Assembly (NCBI RefSeq): GCF_963677035.1
Contig: NZ_OY781472.1
Coordinates: 1,054,001-1,118,000, forward strand
Direction: 5' to 3'
DNA: 64,000 nucleotides
From: an uncultured Hyphomonas sp.
GTDB lineage: Bacteria; Pseudomonadota; Alphaproteobacteria; Caulobacterales; Hyphomonadaceae
Shown: one piece after another, positions 43,061-52,232 of the stretch
Numbering within the stretch: the first letter of the stretch is position 1
Layout: every line of letters starts with the position of its first letter
Made by a program: the position numbers and the translations under genes
Notes under the pieces: generated by a model
What the model saw: only the letters and a program-made list of their open reading frames with translations
Database searches by the model: none
Told to the model about the DNA's origin: nothing

Positions 43061-45802
43061 TCAGCTGAAGGGCGTGTAGGTGAAGCCGTCCTTCGCGACA
43101 GCGGCCTCAGTCCCGGCTTGTCCGCCGCCAGCGCCCGGTTTCGGGCCGCCCTTCTTCTTCGGCTTGCGCTTCTTTTTCGGCGGCGGTTCCGGCGGCAGGA
43201 GCGCTGCCAGAGCGGCGAAGGGGCTGTTCGGGTCCGGCTGGCGGCTTTGCGGCGCAGATCCGCGCGGCGAGCCGGGCTTGCCGCCCCGGCGGGGGCCGCC
43301 TTTTCCAGCGCCGCGGTTTTCCGGGCGTTTACCTTGTCCTTGCCCGCCTTCACGGCGGGGCGGACGTCCGCCGCCCTCTTCCGGACGGGACCGGGCGCCA
43401 TAACGCCAGAGCGTGACTGCGCCGGTTTCCTTGTCCTTCTCTGCCGGGGCCACGCCAAAGCCCTTCAGCACGGCCGGCCAGTCATCTGCCGGGCAGGACA
43501 CGACCGATGCGAGATCGATCGGGATGGCGAACGCGTTCTTGCCGGCTTCGCGGCGGCGCTTGGAGAGTTCCCAGCCAAGACGTTCTGCCAGATCGGCCCG
43601 GACAGCCCGTTTGCCGAAGCGGAGATAGCCGTTGGCGGCCAGCGCTTCTTCCGGCCATGTGCCGTCCAGTGCGAAAGAGCCCGCGCCTTCCGGCGCAAGC
43701 GGAAAGGCTTCATCGGCAAACACTGCGCGCAGGATGGCAATCATGCGCTGAGCAGCCGGTTTTTGTGCGTCCGGAACATGCGCAGCCACCCGGCCAGCGC
43801 GGATGCCGATACCTTTGAGGGCCTCACGCTGTTCCGGGGTCAGGCGGACTGACTGGTCATCATTGCGAAGGTCCACCGCCGCGCCGCTTTCCAGCACGCG
43901 GAAAGCCAGGCCCCGCGGCAGGCCCTCCAGCGTCTCGCCGGATTTTTCCGCAGAAAGTTTCCAGTGAACCGGCAGAAGGCGCGCAATTTCGCTGCGCAGC
44001 CATTCTTCGATACGCGCCCGGGCGGGTTCGCGGTCGTGCGGCTCGGTCTCGGTGGCGCCGACCAGCTCGACACGCGGCATCATCCAGCTGGCCCCTTTCG
44101 ACAGGCGTGCCACAGCGGCCCCGCCATGTTCGATCGAGCCATCATCGGCCAGCGCGAAGGCGTCCGACGGCGCGCCCGCAATCAGAGCCAGGCGTTGCAA
44201 CAGCATGGGCCGGATGGCCGCAGCGGCAGCGCCCCGTACAGCCTTGCCTTCAAGCGTACGGGCATCCAGGACCGGTTCGAAGGTCAGGCCTTTCAGGCGT
44301 CCGACGATGTGGCCTTCGACGGTCACGTCGCCTTCCGGCGTCAGGTCAGTCACGAGAGCATCTTCCTTCTTCAGGCTGGCAAGCAGCGCTGTTGTTCTTC
44401 GGTCCACGAATCTTGCTGTCAACGCCTGGTGCAGGGCATCCGACAAGGCATCTTCTATCGTGCGGGTCTTTTCCTGCCAATAAGTAGGGTTCTCTAACCA
44501 GTCAGGACGGTTGGCCGCATAGGTCCATGTGCGGATGCTGGCAAGGCGCTGCTGCAGCTTGGCGATATCGCCCTCGGTGGAAGACAAATCGTCCAGACGG
44601 CGCTCCATCCCGGCATTCGACAGGCGTGCATCCGGGTCCATCAGCGTTTCAGCAAGGCCCAGAACCAGCCGGGCATGCCCCTCCGGGCCGAGCTTGCGGA
44701 AGTCCGGCAGGCGCGCAACATCCCACAGGCGGCGCACCTTTCGCGCCCCGGCGACATCCGGCCCGATATGGCCGTCCTCACTCATCCGGCGCAGCACCCA
44801 TTCGTCCAGCGCGTGCGGCGTATGGATCAGCACCGGATTGCCGGAGGGCTTCTCCAGGCTGCGGATCAGGGTTTTCAGCGACGAGAAATCAAGATCGGAA
44901 TTGCGCCACTGGATCGCATCCACCGGGTCGAACCGGTGCGCCTCGATGGCACGCCATTGCTCTTCCTCGAAGGGCGGGCAATCGGCTGTTTCGCCGAATT
45001 CGCCGTCCTGCCGGAATCGTCCGGCCCGGCCGGCGATCTGTCCGCACTCTGCCGTTGTCAGCGGCCGGTGGCGGCGCCCGTCAAACTTGGTGCGCGACGC
45101 AAAGACCACCCGGTCGACATCCAGGTTCAGGCCCATGCCAATCGCGTCTGTGGCAACGATGTAGTCCACTTCGCCGGACTGGAACATCTCCACCTGCGCA
45201 TTGCGCGTGCGCGGGCTGAGCGCGCCCATCACAACTGCGGCCCCGCCCTTCTGACGGCGCAGCAATTCCCCAATGGCGTAGACCTCTTCTGCACTGAAGC
45301 CGACAATCGCCGTCCGCTTGGGCAGTTTGGTGATCTTGGTATGGCCGGTATAGCGCAGCTCCGAGAAGCGCTCTCGCGGCTCTGTGCCCGCGCCCAGTTT
45401 CAGCTGCCCCAGAATGCCGCGCATCGTGTCCGATCCCAGCAGCAATGTCTCGTGATTGCCGCGCAGGTTCAGGATGCGGTCGGTGAAGATGTGGCCGCGG
45501 TCTTCATCCTGGGCGAGCTGGATCTCGTCGATGGCGACAAAATCTGTGCGCATCTCCACCGGCATGGATTCCACCGTGCAGATGAAATAGCGCGCCGTGG
45601 ACGGAACAATCCGCTCCTCGCCCGTGATCAGAGCTGCCGCCGCCTCGCCCTGGCGCTCAACCACCCGGTCGTAAACCTCCCGCGCCAGCAGGCGCAGCGG
45701 CAGGCCGATCATGCCGGTGCCAAAGCCGGTCATCCGTTCAATCGCGTAATGCGTCTTGCCGGTATTGGTGGGGCCAAGAATGGCCTTCAGGGAGGAAGTC
45801 AT
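43061..45802 (-). CDS. Suv3-like DEAD/DEAH-box RNA helicase
   Basis: A 913-residue superfamily-2 helicase. Motif I is GPTNTGKTHYAIERM near the N-terminus, motif II appears as IDEIQLAQDEDRG, and the C-terminal core has ATDAIGMGLNLDVDRVVF and QIAGRAGRFRQDG, the Suv3/mitochondrial-type pattern. A Suv3 C-terminal domain follows, and the last 130 residues are a disordered Arg/Gly/Lys/Pro-rich tail (RPPRREGGQGQGKRP, PPPKKKRKPKKKGG). Probable role: RNA unwinding in degradation or ribosome work. The operon with an Hsp15-like gene supports an RNA role. Confidence 0.93.
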   Translation of the reverse strand: MTSSLKAILGPTNTGKTHYAIERMTGFGTGMIGLPLRLLAREVYDRVVERQGEAAAALITGEERIVPSTARYFICTVESMPVEMRTDFVAIDEIQLAQDEDRGHIFTDRILNLRGNHETLLLGSDTMRGILGQLKLGAGTEPRERFSELRYTGHTKITKLPKRTAIVGFSAEEVYAIGELLRRQKGGAAVVMGALSPRTRNAQVEMFQSGEVDYIVATDAIGMGLNLDVDRVVFASRTKFDGRRHRPLTTAECGQIAGRAGRFRQDGEFGETADCPPFEEEQWRAIEAHRFDPVDAIQWRNSDLDFSSLKTLIRSLEKPSGNPVLIHTPHALDEWVLRRMSEDGHIGPDVAGARKVRRLWDVARLPDFRKLGPEGHARLVLGLAETLMDPDARLSNAGMERRLDDLSSTEGDIAKLQQRLASIRTWTYAANRPDWLENPTYWQEKTRTIEDALSDALHQALTARFVDRRTTALLASLKKEDALVTDLTPEGDVTVEGHIVGRLKGLTFEPVLDARTLEGKAVRGAAAAAIRPMLLQRLALIAGAPSDAFALADDGSIEHGGAAVARLSKGASWMMPRVELVGATETEPHDREPARARIEEWLRSEIARLLPVHWKLSAEKSGETLEGLPRGLAFRVLESGAAVDLRNDDQSVRLTPEQREALKGIGIRAGRVAAHVPDAQKPAAQRMIAILRAVFADEAFPLAPEGAGSFALDGTWPEEALAANGYLRFGKRAVRADLAERLGWELSKRRREAGKNAFAIPIDLASVVSCPADDWPAVLKGFGVAPAEKDKETGAVTLWRYGARSRPEEGGGRPPRREGGQGQGKRPENRGAGKGGPRRGGKPGSPRGSAPQSRQPDPNSPFAALAALLPPEPPPKKKRKPKKKGGPKPGAGGGQAGTEAAVAKDGFTYTPFS

Positions 45803-45898
45803 CGGCGTGGGGTGGCCGGATGGGGCTGATAAGTCAAGCGGTGCAGATTACAGTATTCGCGCCCGCCCCTCCTGACGGAGTTACAAGGAAGGACCCGC

Positions 45899-46720
45899 TT
45901 ACGCCACAGCCCTGATGCGGGCTGCCTTGGCGCTTCGCTCATCTGCCTTCACCATATGCGGCTGGAAGTGGAGCAGTTCCCAGCGGCCGTCATGATGCTC
46001 GACAAGGGCGGAGCAGCTCTCCACCCAGTCGCCGTCATTCATGTAGGTGATGCCATCGATCTCGCGCATTTCGGCGACATGGATGTGGCCGCAGATGGCG
46101 CCGTCATAGCCCTTGCGGCGGCAATAGTCCGCCACATGGCCTTCGAAATTGTGGATATGGTTCAGCGCCCGCTTGGTGCGTTTCTTCAGGGCCTGAGACA
46201 GCGACCAGTAGGGCATGCCGAGGCGGCGGCGGATCGCGTTCAGTTTCGTGTTCGCCCATAGCAGGAAATTATAGGCATGGTCGCCAAGGTGCATGATCCA
46301 TTTGCGGTCCGTCCGCATCATGCCGTCGAACATGTCGCCATGCACGACGAGATAGCGCTTGCCATCCTCGCCATCGTGGAGCGCGCGGTTCTTTACGCGG
46401 ATGTCGCCGAAGGCCAGCCGGAACTGCAGGAAGGCGCGCAGGAATTCGTCATGATTGCCGATGATATAGGTGACTTCCGTGCCGCGCTTGGCGGCCGTCA
46501 GGATGCGGCGCACGACGTTCGTATGGGATTGCGGCCAGTACCATTTCTTGCGCATGCGCCAGCCATCGATGATGTCACCGACAAGATAGAGCTGTTCGGA
46601 CGTATGCGTTTTCAGGAAGGCGCACAGCGCATCGGCCTGGCACCCGGCACTGCCGAGATGCACATCGGAGATGAAAATCGCCTTGAATTCCGGCTTGGGC
46701 TGACGGCGCGAGGAGGGCAT
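45899..46720 (-). CDS. Calcineurin-like phosphoesterase, LpxH-like
   Basis: A 273-residue metallophosphoesterase with the full metal-site set: ISDVHLGSAGC, LVGDIIDGW, IIGNHDEFL, VHGDMFDG and CGHIHVAEM. The order and spacing match UDP-2,3-diacylglucosamine pyrophosphatase-like proteins. Many alphaproteobacteria use the unrelated LpxI for that lipid A step, so this protein could have another envelope substrate. It lies about 100 bp upstream of the helicase gene on the same strand. Confidence 0.88.
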   Translation of the reverse strand: MPSSRRQPKPEFKAIFISDVHLGSAGCQADALCAFLKTHTSEQLYLVGDIIDGWRMRKKWYWPQSHTNVVRRILTAAKRGTEVTYIIGNHDEFLRAFLQFRLAFGDIRVKNRALHDGEDGKRYLVVHGDMFDGMMRTDRKWIMHLGDHAYNFLLWANTKLNAIRRRLGMPYWSLSQALKKRTKRALNHIHNFEGHVADYCRRKGYDGAICGHIHVAEMREIDGITYMNDGDWVESCSALVEHHDGRWELLHFQPHMVKADERSAKAARIRAVA

Positions 46721-46804
46721 CCTTAGGCGGATAGCCCGATTTCATAAGGCTTTTGTGACAGTTCAGGCGCGAATATGTAACAAATACAGCGGTCTGATGG
46801 TTAA

Positions 46805-47368
46805 TCAGCTCTCCAGCTCAACATCCCAGTAGAGATAGTCCATCCACGTTTCATGCAAATGGTTGGGCGGGAAGCGGCGGCCGGTTTCCTGCAGCTGGTA
46901 GTTATTGGGCCGGAAGGGCCGGCGCAGCAGGTGCAGATCGGTCTGGTTCAGCAGCTTGTTGCCCTTTTTCAGGTTACACGGGGAACAGGCGGCCACGATA
47001 TTGTCCCAGGTCGTGCGCCCGCCTTTGGAGCGCGGCGTGACATGGTCAAACGTCAGCTGGTCCTGCGCGCCGCAATAGGCGCACTGGAAACCGTCGCGCA
47101 GGAACACGTTGAACCGGGTGAAGGCCGGCGGGCGGTCCTGGCGCACGAAATCGCGCAGGGCAATGACGCTCGGCAGGCGGAATTCCGTGCTCGGAGAGCG
47201 AACGACATAGTCGTATTCTGCAATAACATCGACACGATCGAGGAAAACCGCCTTCACGACTTCCTGCCACGGCCACAGTGATAAGGGATAATAGGAAAGC
47301 GGCCTGTAATCGGCATTCAGAACCAGTGCAGGCCGCCCGCTGGGTGGCGCTGTGAGAACCTCAGCCAT
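46805..47368 (-). CDS. HNH endonuclease family protein
   Basis: A 187-residue protein with an HNH core: CAYCGAQDQLTFDHVTPRSKGG, then TWDNIVAACSPCNLKKGNK, giving two zinc-binding Cys pairs and catalytic His/Asn residues. The N-terminal ALVLNADYRPLSYYPLSLWPW is typical of a chromosomal HNH group found singly across bacteria. Its natural target is unknown. No phage or restriction genes are nearby. Confidence 0.92.
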   Translation of the reverse strand: MAEVLTAPPSGRPALVLNADYRPLSYYPLSLWPWQEVVKAVFLDRVDVIAEYDYVVRSPSTEFRLPSVIALRDFVRQDRPPAFTRFNVFLRDGFQCAYCGAQDQLTFDHVTPRSKGGRTTWDNIVAACSPCNLKKGNKLLNQTDLHLLRRPFRPNNYQLQETGRRFPPNHLHETWMDYLYWDVELES

Positions 47369-47506
47369 GATGACCCCCCATCTGGCAAAGAACGGAAACC
47401 TGATTGAGCTGACTGAAGACGCGCGCTCCTCTTCGTTTCGCCCAAACCTTTAGGCGATTCTTATCAAGAGAATATGACAGGAACGGCGTTTTGCAACGCT
47501 TTCCGG

Positions 47507-48148
47507 TCAGGCCGGCGGAATACCCGCTTTCGCCCGTTCGGCATTCACCCAGCCCCAGAGGAGATGCGCCGCAACGCCCCGGTGCGGACGCCAGCGCTCT
47601 GCATGCGCGGTAAATGCCTTGTTCGTCATACGTGTTTCATAGCCGCCGAGCCGCCTGTGCGCTTCCATCAGCGCAGCATCGCCATGCGGAAACGCGTCCA
47701 TCTTTCCTGCGGCGTAGAGCAGGTAAAGATCCGCCGTCCACGGACCGATCCCCTTCACGGCCAGCAATTCCGCACGCGCCGCATCGACATCCGCCGCATC
47801 GACACGGACGAGATCCAGCGCGCCGTCTGCGATGGCGGCGGCGATTGTGTTCATATGGGAAAGTTTCGGGCGGGACAGACCGCAGGCCCGCAGCCCCTCC
47901 TGATCACAGGTCAGCACGCGCTCCGGCGTCACCTCCCCCAGGAAAGCCTGCACCCGGCCCCAGATGGCGTCAGCGGCGCGGGTGGAGACCAGTTGGTAGA
48001 CAACCGTCCGTGCGAGCAGTGCATAGCTTGCTTCATGCGTCCGCCATTCCGGCACCCCCACCGCCGCATGGGCCCGGGCCAGCGCCGGATCAACTTCGGA
48101 AAGCGCTTCGCAGGCAGCCTGGATCGCCGCTTGCGACGGCGCGGTCAC
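47507..48148 (-). CDS. DNA-3-methyladenine glycosylase II-like protein
   Basis: An HhH-GPD base-excision glycosylase of 213 residues. The helix-hairpin-helix segment VKGIGPWTADLYLLYA is followed by DAFPHGD with the catalytic Asp. The sequence VYQLVSTRAADAIWGRV matches AlkA-type proteins. The start is GTG at 48148, overlapping the DUF2125 stop (GTGA), so it is the last gene of the ftsE operon. Confidence 0.92.
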   Translation of the reverse strand: MTAPSQAAIQAACEALSEVDPALARAHAAVGVPEWRTHEASYALLARTVVYQLVSTRAADAIWGRVQAFLGEVTPERVLTCDQEGLRACGLSRPKLSHMNTIAAAIADGALDLVRVDAADVDAARAELLAVKGIGPWTADLYLLYAAGKMDAFPHGDAALMEAHRRLGGYETRMTNKAFTAHAERWRPHRGVAAHLLWGWVNAERAKAGIPPA

Positions 48149-49167
48149 TGCCGGCTGCCGGGCAGCTTGCCCAGCGGCGCCGGACCGACAAAGACCGTAT
48201 CGTCAACCACCGGCAGCGTGAGGAAGCCGCCATCGCGCGAGGACGCCTCCAGCGTGCCGAACACGATCTGTTCCTGCTGGCTCCAATGGCCCGCATCGAT
48301 CATGGCCTGCTTCAGCGCTTCGGCATTTTCGATGCGCAGCTTGAAGGCACCGTTGGTGCGGCCGTTCGCGAGGGTCAGATTCGCCTGCGCGCCAAGGTCC
48401 AGCGGCCCCCAGTCCAGCAACAGCTGCGCCACCTCCACCTCGCCGCCGGTCTCCAGCATCATGGGCCAGACACGATTGATCTCCCGCCCAGCCGCCTCAT
48501 AGGCCGGAAAGAAACCGCGCACTTCCCCGATCAGGCGGGACGGCCCAAGCTCCGTGCCCAGATAAGGCGCGGCAGCAGGCGCCGCGTCCAATGCCAGCTT
48601 GTCCCACTGGATCGCCACCCTCAGATCGTCCGGACTTTCCTGGCGCGGGGAAAGGTTCAGCGAAAGATTGCTGAGCGTGTAGAGCTGCCCTGCCAACAGC
48701 GCCTGCGCCTCGCCGGACTGGAAACCGAACCGTTTCAGCCCGGCCTTGTTCCAGGACAGGCTGAACGCGGCATGGCCGTCGAAATCCACGCTGTTGCGGA
48801 TGCCGTCCGCCCCGGTGATGACATGATGGCCCGGCATGCGGCCGATCATGTGGGTCAGGTTCCAGGCCTGCATCACGAATTCGGCCCGGCTGCCTTCCCA
48901 GGACGCTTCCCCGGGCCTGCCGGTATAGGCGGGCTGGTCGAACACGAGTTCGAACCGGTACGGGTATCCGCCCATATGCCGGCTGGCATAGGTGAAGGTC
49001 GCCCCCCGGGCCTCCTGCTCTGCGATCCATGTGTCGACTGCCTGATCGATCCGGCCGCTTGCCACGTGCCACCAGGCCGACCAGGCACCGATGGCGAGAA
49101 AAAGAAGCACGAAAGGCAGGAACAGGCCGAGGCGCGACCGTTTCTTCGCTGTGGAGGGTGACGCCAT
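48145..49167 (-). CDS. DUF2125 family membrane-anchored protein
   Basis: A 340-residue protein with one N-terminal membrane helix (GLFLPFVLLFLAIGAWSAWW) and a beta-rich periplasmic domain typical of DUF2125 (ASRHMGGYPYRFELVFDQP, VNIDFDGHAAFSLSW-like segments). Function is unknown for the family. It lies 13 bp downstream of plsC-like and overlaps the glycosylase gene by 4 bp. Confidence 0.87.
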   Translation of the reverse strand: MASPSTAKKRSRLGLFLPFVLLFLAIGAWSAWWHVASGRIDQAVDTWIAEQEARGATFTYASRHMGGYPYRFELVFDQPAYTGRPGEASWEGSRAEFVMQAWNLTHMIGRMPGHHVITGADGIRNSVDFDGHAAFSLSWNKAGLKRFGFQSGEAQALLAGQLYTLSNLSLNLSPRQESPDDLRVAIQWDKLALDAAPAAAPYLGTELGPSRLIGEVRGFFPAYEAAGREINRVWPMMLETGGEVEVAQLLLDWGPLDLGAQANLTLANGRTNGAFKLRIENAEALKQAMIDAGHWSQQEQIVFGTLEASSRDGGFLTLPVVDDTVFVGPAPLGKLPGSRQ

Positions 49168-49180
49168 ATCCGGAAGTCCT

Positions 49181-49927
49181 CTAATCGGCCGGCAATTCGC
49201 GGCCCTGAACGGCGAGGCCTTCCTTCACCAGCGCATCGGTCGCCAGCTCCAGTTCGCCCTGCAGCCTTGCCATCATCTGCTTGCGCGGCAGGCCCGCCGG
49301 AATGGGCGGCAGGATCTCGTAGACCACCTTGCCGGGGCGCCGCAGGAAGCCCCTGCCCGGCCAGCACAGGCCTGCATTCGTCGCCACAGGCACGATCGGC
49401 GCCTCGATGGCTTTGGCCAGAGCCGAGATGCCGGCTGCGTGATAATCCGGCGGCGCGCCCGGCGCCTTGCGCGTGCCTTCCGGAAAAATGACGATCTGAC
49501 GGTAGTTTTCCGCCCGTTTCTTCGACTCGCTGACCATGGCTTTCAGCGTCTTCGTCGTGCCTGCCCGGTTAATCGGGATCATCGCGGCCTTCAGCGCATA
49601 CCAGCCGAGGACGGGATACCAGAGCAGCTCCTTCTTCATGATGATGGCGGGGTCGCGCATCACCAGGAAGGGAATGAACACGTCATACATGCACTGATGC
49701 TTGCCGGCATACAGCACCGGCCCCTCCGGCATGTTCTCGCGCCCGCGGATTTCCGTGCTGATACCGCAGATCAGGCGCAGCCCCAGCCGGACCATCCGCG
49801 TATAGGTCCGGATGCCGAAAACGGTCGCCCCGCGCGGCAGGATCAGGGTGGGCAGGAACAGGATGCCGAGAATGGCCATCCAGAGGTAAAGCCAGACCAC
49901 GAACAGGAGAGAGGTAAAGACTCGCAT
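49181..49927 (-). CDS. plsC: 1-acyl-sn-glycerol-3-phosphate acyltransferase
   Basis: Acylates lysophosphatidic acid to phosphatidic acid at the inner membrane. It has an N-terminal membrane helix (VFTSLLFVVWLYLWMAILGIL), the HX4D motif in KHQCMYD, PINRAG, the FPEGTR motif and VPVATNAG. The ATG at 49927 gives 248 residues; an in-frame TTG at 49945 would add six. It lies within the ftsE-ftsX-ydcF-plsC-DUF2125 run. Confidence 0.93.
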   Translation of the reverse strand: MRVFTSLLFVVWLYLWMAILGILFLPTLILPRGATVFGIRTYTRMVRLGLRLICGISTEIRGRENMPEGPVLYAGKHQCMYDVFIPFLVMRDPAIIMKKELLWYPVLGWYALKAAMIPINRAGTTKTLKAMVSESKKRAENYRQIVIFPEGTRKAPGAPPDYHAAGISALAKAIEAPIVPVATNAGLCWPGRGFLRRPGKVVYEILPPIPAGLPRKQMMARLQGELELATDALVKEGLAVQGRELPAD

Positions 49928-49955
49928 GCCCGCTGGCTTAGCCAATCGCGCGCAA

Positions 49956-50546
49956 TCATTCCAGCGTCGTTACCCGCCACTTCGCCCATTCGAGGAAGAC
50001 GCCCTTCAGAGACCTGTAATCGGTGAAGAGGTGCGAGGGGTCGATCACCGTGCGCACCGGCCATGGCTCCAGCACGATATCCGGCATGGCATCCCGCAGG
50101 ACCAGCAAGCTGCGCGCCATATGGTAGTCCGATGTGACCACGATCAGGTCATGATATCCATTTTCATAGGCCCAGGCGGCTGTCTCGTCGGCATTGCCCA
50201 GCGTGGTTTCCGCCGCATGCCCGATGGTGACGCAACAGGCCCAGACCTCCCGGTCCCCGCCCGCAAGGTCGATCAGATCGTCCAGGGTCACATCCGGATG
50301 CACGCCCGAGATCAGCAGATGCCCGGCCCGGCCCTCGGAGACCAGCCTCACCCCTTCCGCGATGCGCAGGCCGGATCCGCCTGTCAGGGCCACGATGGCA
50401 TCGCCCTTTGCCGCCGGATCCGGCTTCATGGTCGCCGCACGCTGCGCAAACAGCAGGAAGTCGATCGCCAGCAGGCCCAGCACGAACACGGCCAGCATCG
50501 CGCCAAGGCGGGACTTTCCGCGGCGGTGACGTCGGTCCCGCCTCAC
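49956..50546 (-). CDS. YdcF/DUF218 family protein
   Basis: A 196-residue protein with a basic N-terminus, one membrane helix (LGAMLAVFVLGLLAIDFLLF) and a DUF218 domain: AIVALTGGSGLRIAEGV, GHLLISGVHPD, ADETAAWA and VVTSDYHMARSL. Family members such as ElyC affect envelope carrier-lipid metabolism. The start is GTG at 50546, overlapping the ftsX stop (GTGA), so it is translationally coupled to ftsX. Confidence 0.92.
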   Translation of the reverse strand: MRRDRRHRRGKSRLGAMLAVFVLGLLAIDFLLFAQRAATMKPDPAAKGDAIVALTGGSGLRIAEGVRLVSEGRAGHLLISGVHPDVTLDDLIDLAGGDREVWACCVTIGHAAETTLGNADETAAWAYENGYHDLIVVTSDYHMARSLLVLRDAMPDIVLEPWPVRTVIDPSHLFTDYRSLKGVFLEWAKWRVTTLE

Positions 50547-51412
50547 ATCATGCTCTTGAGCGCTCGGATCACCGTCACGCGGGCGGCGAGACGCGCGGCA
50601 AGACCGGCAATCACCGGGGTCATCACCAGAATGACAAGATCTGTATAGTCGAGGCTGAGTTCCGGCAGCAGGCCGGCATGCCCGCCATGCGCGCGGGCGG
50701 CAAAGATCGCCGCGGCGGCCGCACCCAGCGCCAGCAAGGCCCCGATCGCTCCGGCGCGCAGGCCAAGCACCCAGAACCGCCGCTCGAACAGGCTGGCAAT
50801 AAAACGGTCACGCGCGCCCGCCAGATGCAGGACATCAACAATGTCGCGCCGGGCCAGCAAGGCGGCATGGGTCGCAAAGGCGATGACGGCAATGGCGGTG
50901 GAGGCGAGCAGCGCCACGGCGGTCAGCGCAATCAGGCGCGTGATGGCCAGCACGCGGCGCACATCACCGGCCCAGTCTGCATGCTCGTCGACGGCGCTTT
51001 CATAGCCCGCCTCCGTCAGGACGCGCTGCAGCGTCGGCCCCATGTCCACCACGCCCGGATCCGCCGTCACGGCGATCAGCTGCGGCAGCGGCAGACTGTC
51101 GGGCAGGCCCCGATTGCCGAAATTCGGCTCCAGCAGCTGGTCTATTTCCTCCTTGGACAGGAGGTGCGCTGCGGTGACGCCGTCGGTTTTCTCGATCAGT
51201 TTCCGGGCATTCTCGGCCGCTCGCCGGTCAACATCCTGCAATGTGACCGTCATTTCGCCTTCCACTTCCGCGGTCCAGGCCCGGGCCGCGCCATAGGTAG
51301 ACTTGGCCGACAGGGCGGCGAGCGCGGCAAGGAAACAGAGCGCCGCGACGACAAAGAACAACGCCGCCTCGCGCGCGTCTTCAGCCGGCAGGAGGGGAGT
51401 TTCACGCGCCAT
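50543..51412 (-). CDS. ftsX: Cell division protein FtsX
   Basis: The membrane partner of FtsE; it controls peptidoglycan hydrolases at the septum. The 289-residue protein has four membrane helices (ALFFVVAALCFLAALAAL, LIALTAVALLASTAIAVIAF, IGALLALGAAAAAIFAA, LVILVMTPVIAGLAARLAA) and a large periplasmic loop between helices 1 and 2, the FtsX/permease layout. Its start shares bases with the ftsE stop (TGATG). Confidence 0.94.
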   Translation of the reverse strand: MARETPLLPAEDAREAALFFVVAALCFLAALAALSAKSTYGAARAWTAEVEGEMTVTLQDVDRRAAENARKLIEKTDGVTAAHLLSKEEIDQLLEPNFGNRGLPDSLPLPQLIAVTADPGVVDMGPTLQRVLTEAGYESAVDEHADWAGDVRRVLAITRLIALTAVALLASTAIAVIAFATHAALLARRDIVDVLHLAGARDRFIASLFERRFWVLGLRAGAIGALLALGAAAAAIFAARAHGGHAGLLPELSLDYTDLVILVMTPVIAGLAARLAARVTVIRALKSMM

Positions 51413-52179
51413 CAGTCGTCCGCCTGTGCCGGGTCGGTCCGCAGGTGGCCGGGCACGCCGTCCCCGCCATATTCCACGTCGCGTACCAGGAGACCACTGT
51501 TCAACCGGTAAACCGGCGCTTCCACCTGCCGCACGAGGCCGAGGTCATGCGTCGCGATGATCACCGTCGTGCCCCGGCGCTTGTTCAGCTCCAGGAACAG
51601 GCGCATCAGGCGCGAGCCCATTTCCGGGTCGACATTCCCGGTCGGCTCGTCAGCAATCAGGATGTCCGGCTGGGTCACGACGGCGCGGGCGATGGCGACA
51701 CGCTGCTGTTCCCCGCCCGAAAGCGTCGACGGATGGGCGTGCAGGCGTTTGCCGAGGCCCACCCAGGCCAGCAATTCCTCCACATCGGCCCGGTAGTCGG
51801 CATCCTTGCGGCCCACGACACGCAGCGGCAGGGCAACATTCTCATATGCCGACAGGTGATCCAGCAGGCGGAACTCCTGGAAGACGACCCCCACCCGGCG
51901 GCGCATCGCCGACAACTGGTCGCGGGCCAGGCGCCCTGTGGGCCGGCCGAACAGGGACACATCGCCCCGCGTCGGCTTCAACGCCAGATACAACAGTTTG
52001 AGAAGGCTCGATTTTCCGGCACCGGACGCGCCCGTCAGGAAAGTGAAAGAACCCTGTTTCAGGCTGAGATCAATACCGCTAAGAACGTCATCCGAAGTGT
52101 CGTAGCGTAACGACACGTTATCCAGACGCACAGCAATATCGTCATAAGGGTCGAGTCTCGAAAGGTTCATCGGCTCCAT
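51412..52179 (-). CDS. ftsE: Cell division ATP-binding protein FtsE
   Basis: The cytoplasmic ATPase of FtsEX. The 255-residue protein has Walker A TGASGAGKSSLLK, the signature LSGGEQQRVAIARAVV, Walker B ILIADEPTGNVDP and the H-loop IIATHDLGLV, all in the FtsE/LolD-like arrangement. The N-terminus carries about 20 extra residues before the core. It is the first gene of a six-gene minus-strand operon and faces the zinc-ribbon gene across only 53 bp. Confidence 0.95.
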   Translation of the reverse strand: MEPMNLSRLDPYDDIAVRLDNVSLRYDTSDDVLSGIDLSLKQGSFTFLTGASGAGKSSLLKLLYLALKPTRGDVSLFGRPTGRLARDQLSAMRRRVGVVFQEFRLLDHLSAYENVALPLRVVGRKDADYRADVEELLAWVGLGKRLHAHPSTLSGGEQQRVAIARAVVTQPDILIADEPTGNVDPEMGSRLMRLFLELNKRRGTTVIIATHDLGLVRQVEAPVYRLNSGLLVRDVEYGGDGVPGHLRTDPAQADD

Positions 52180-52232
52180 CGATTGGCCCGGATGGCTGGA
52201 TTATTGAGGCGAATTGCAAGAAAGACCAAGGC

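Noticed and set aside
46805..47368. HNH nuclease as part of a restriction or phage module
   Set aside because: All neighbours are housekeeping genes, and this HNH group is commonly found alone on chromosomes.
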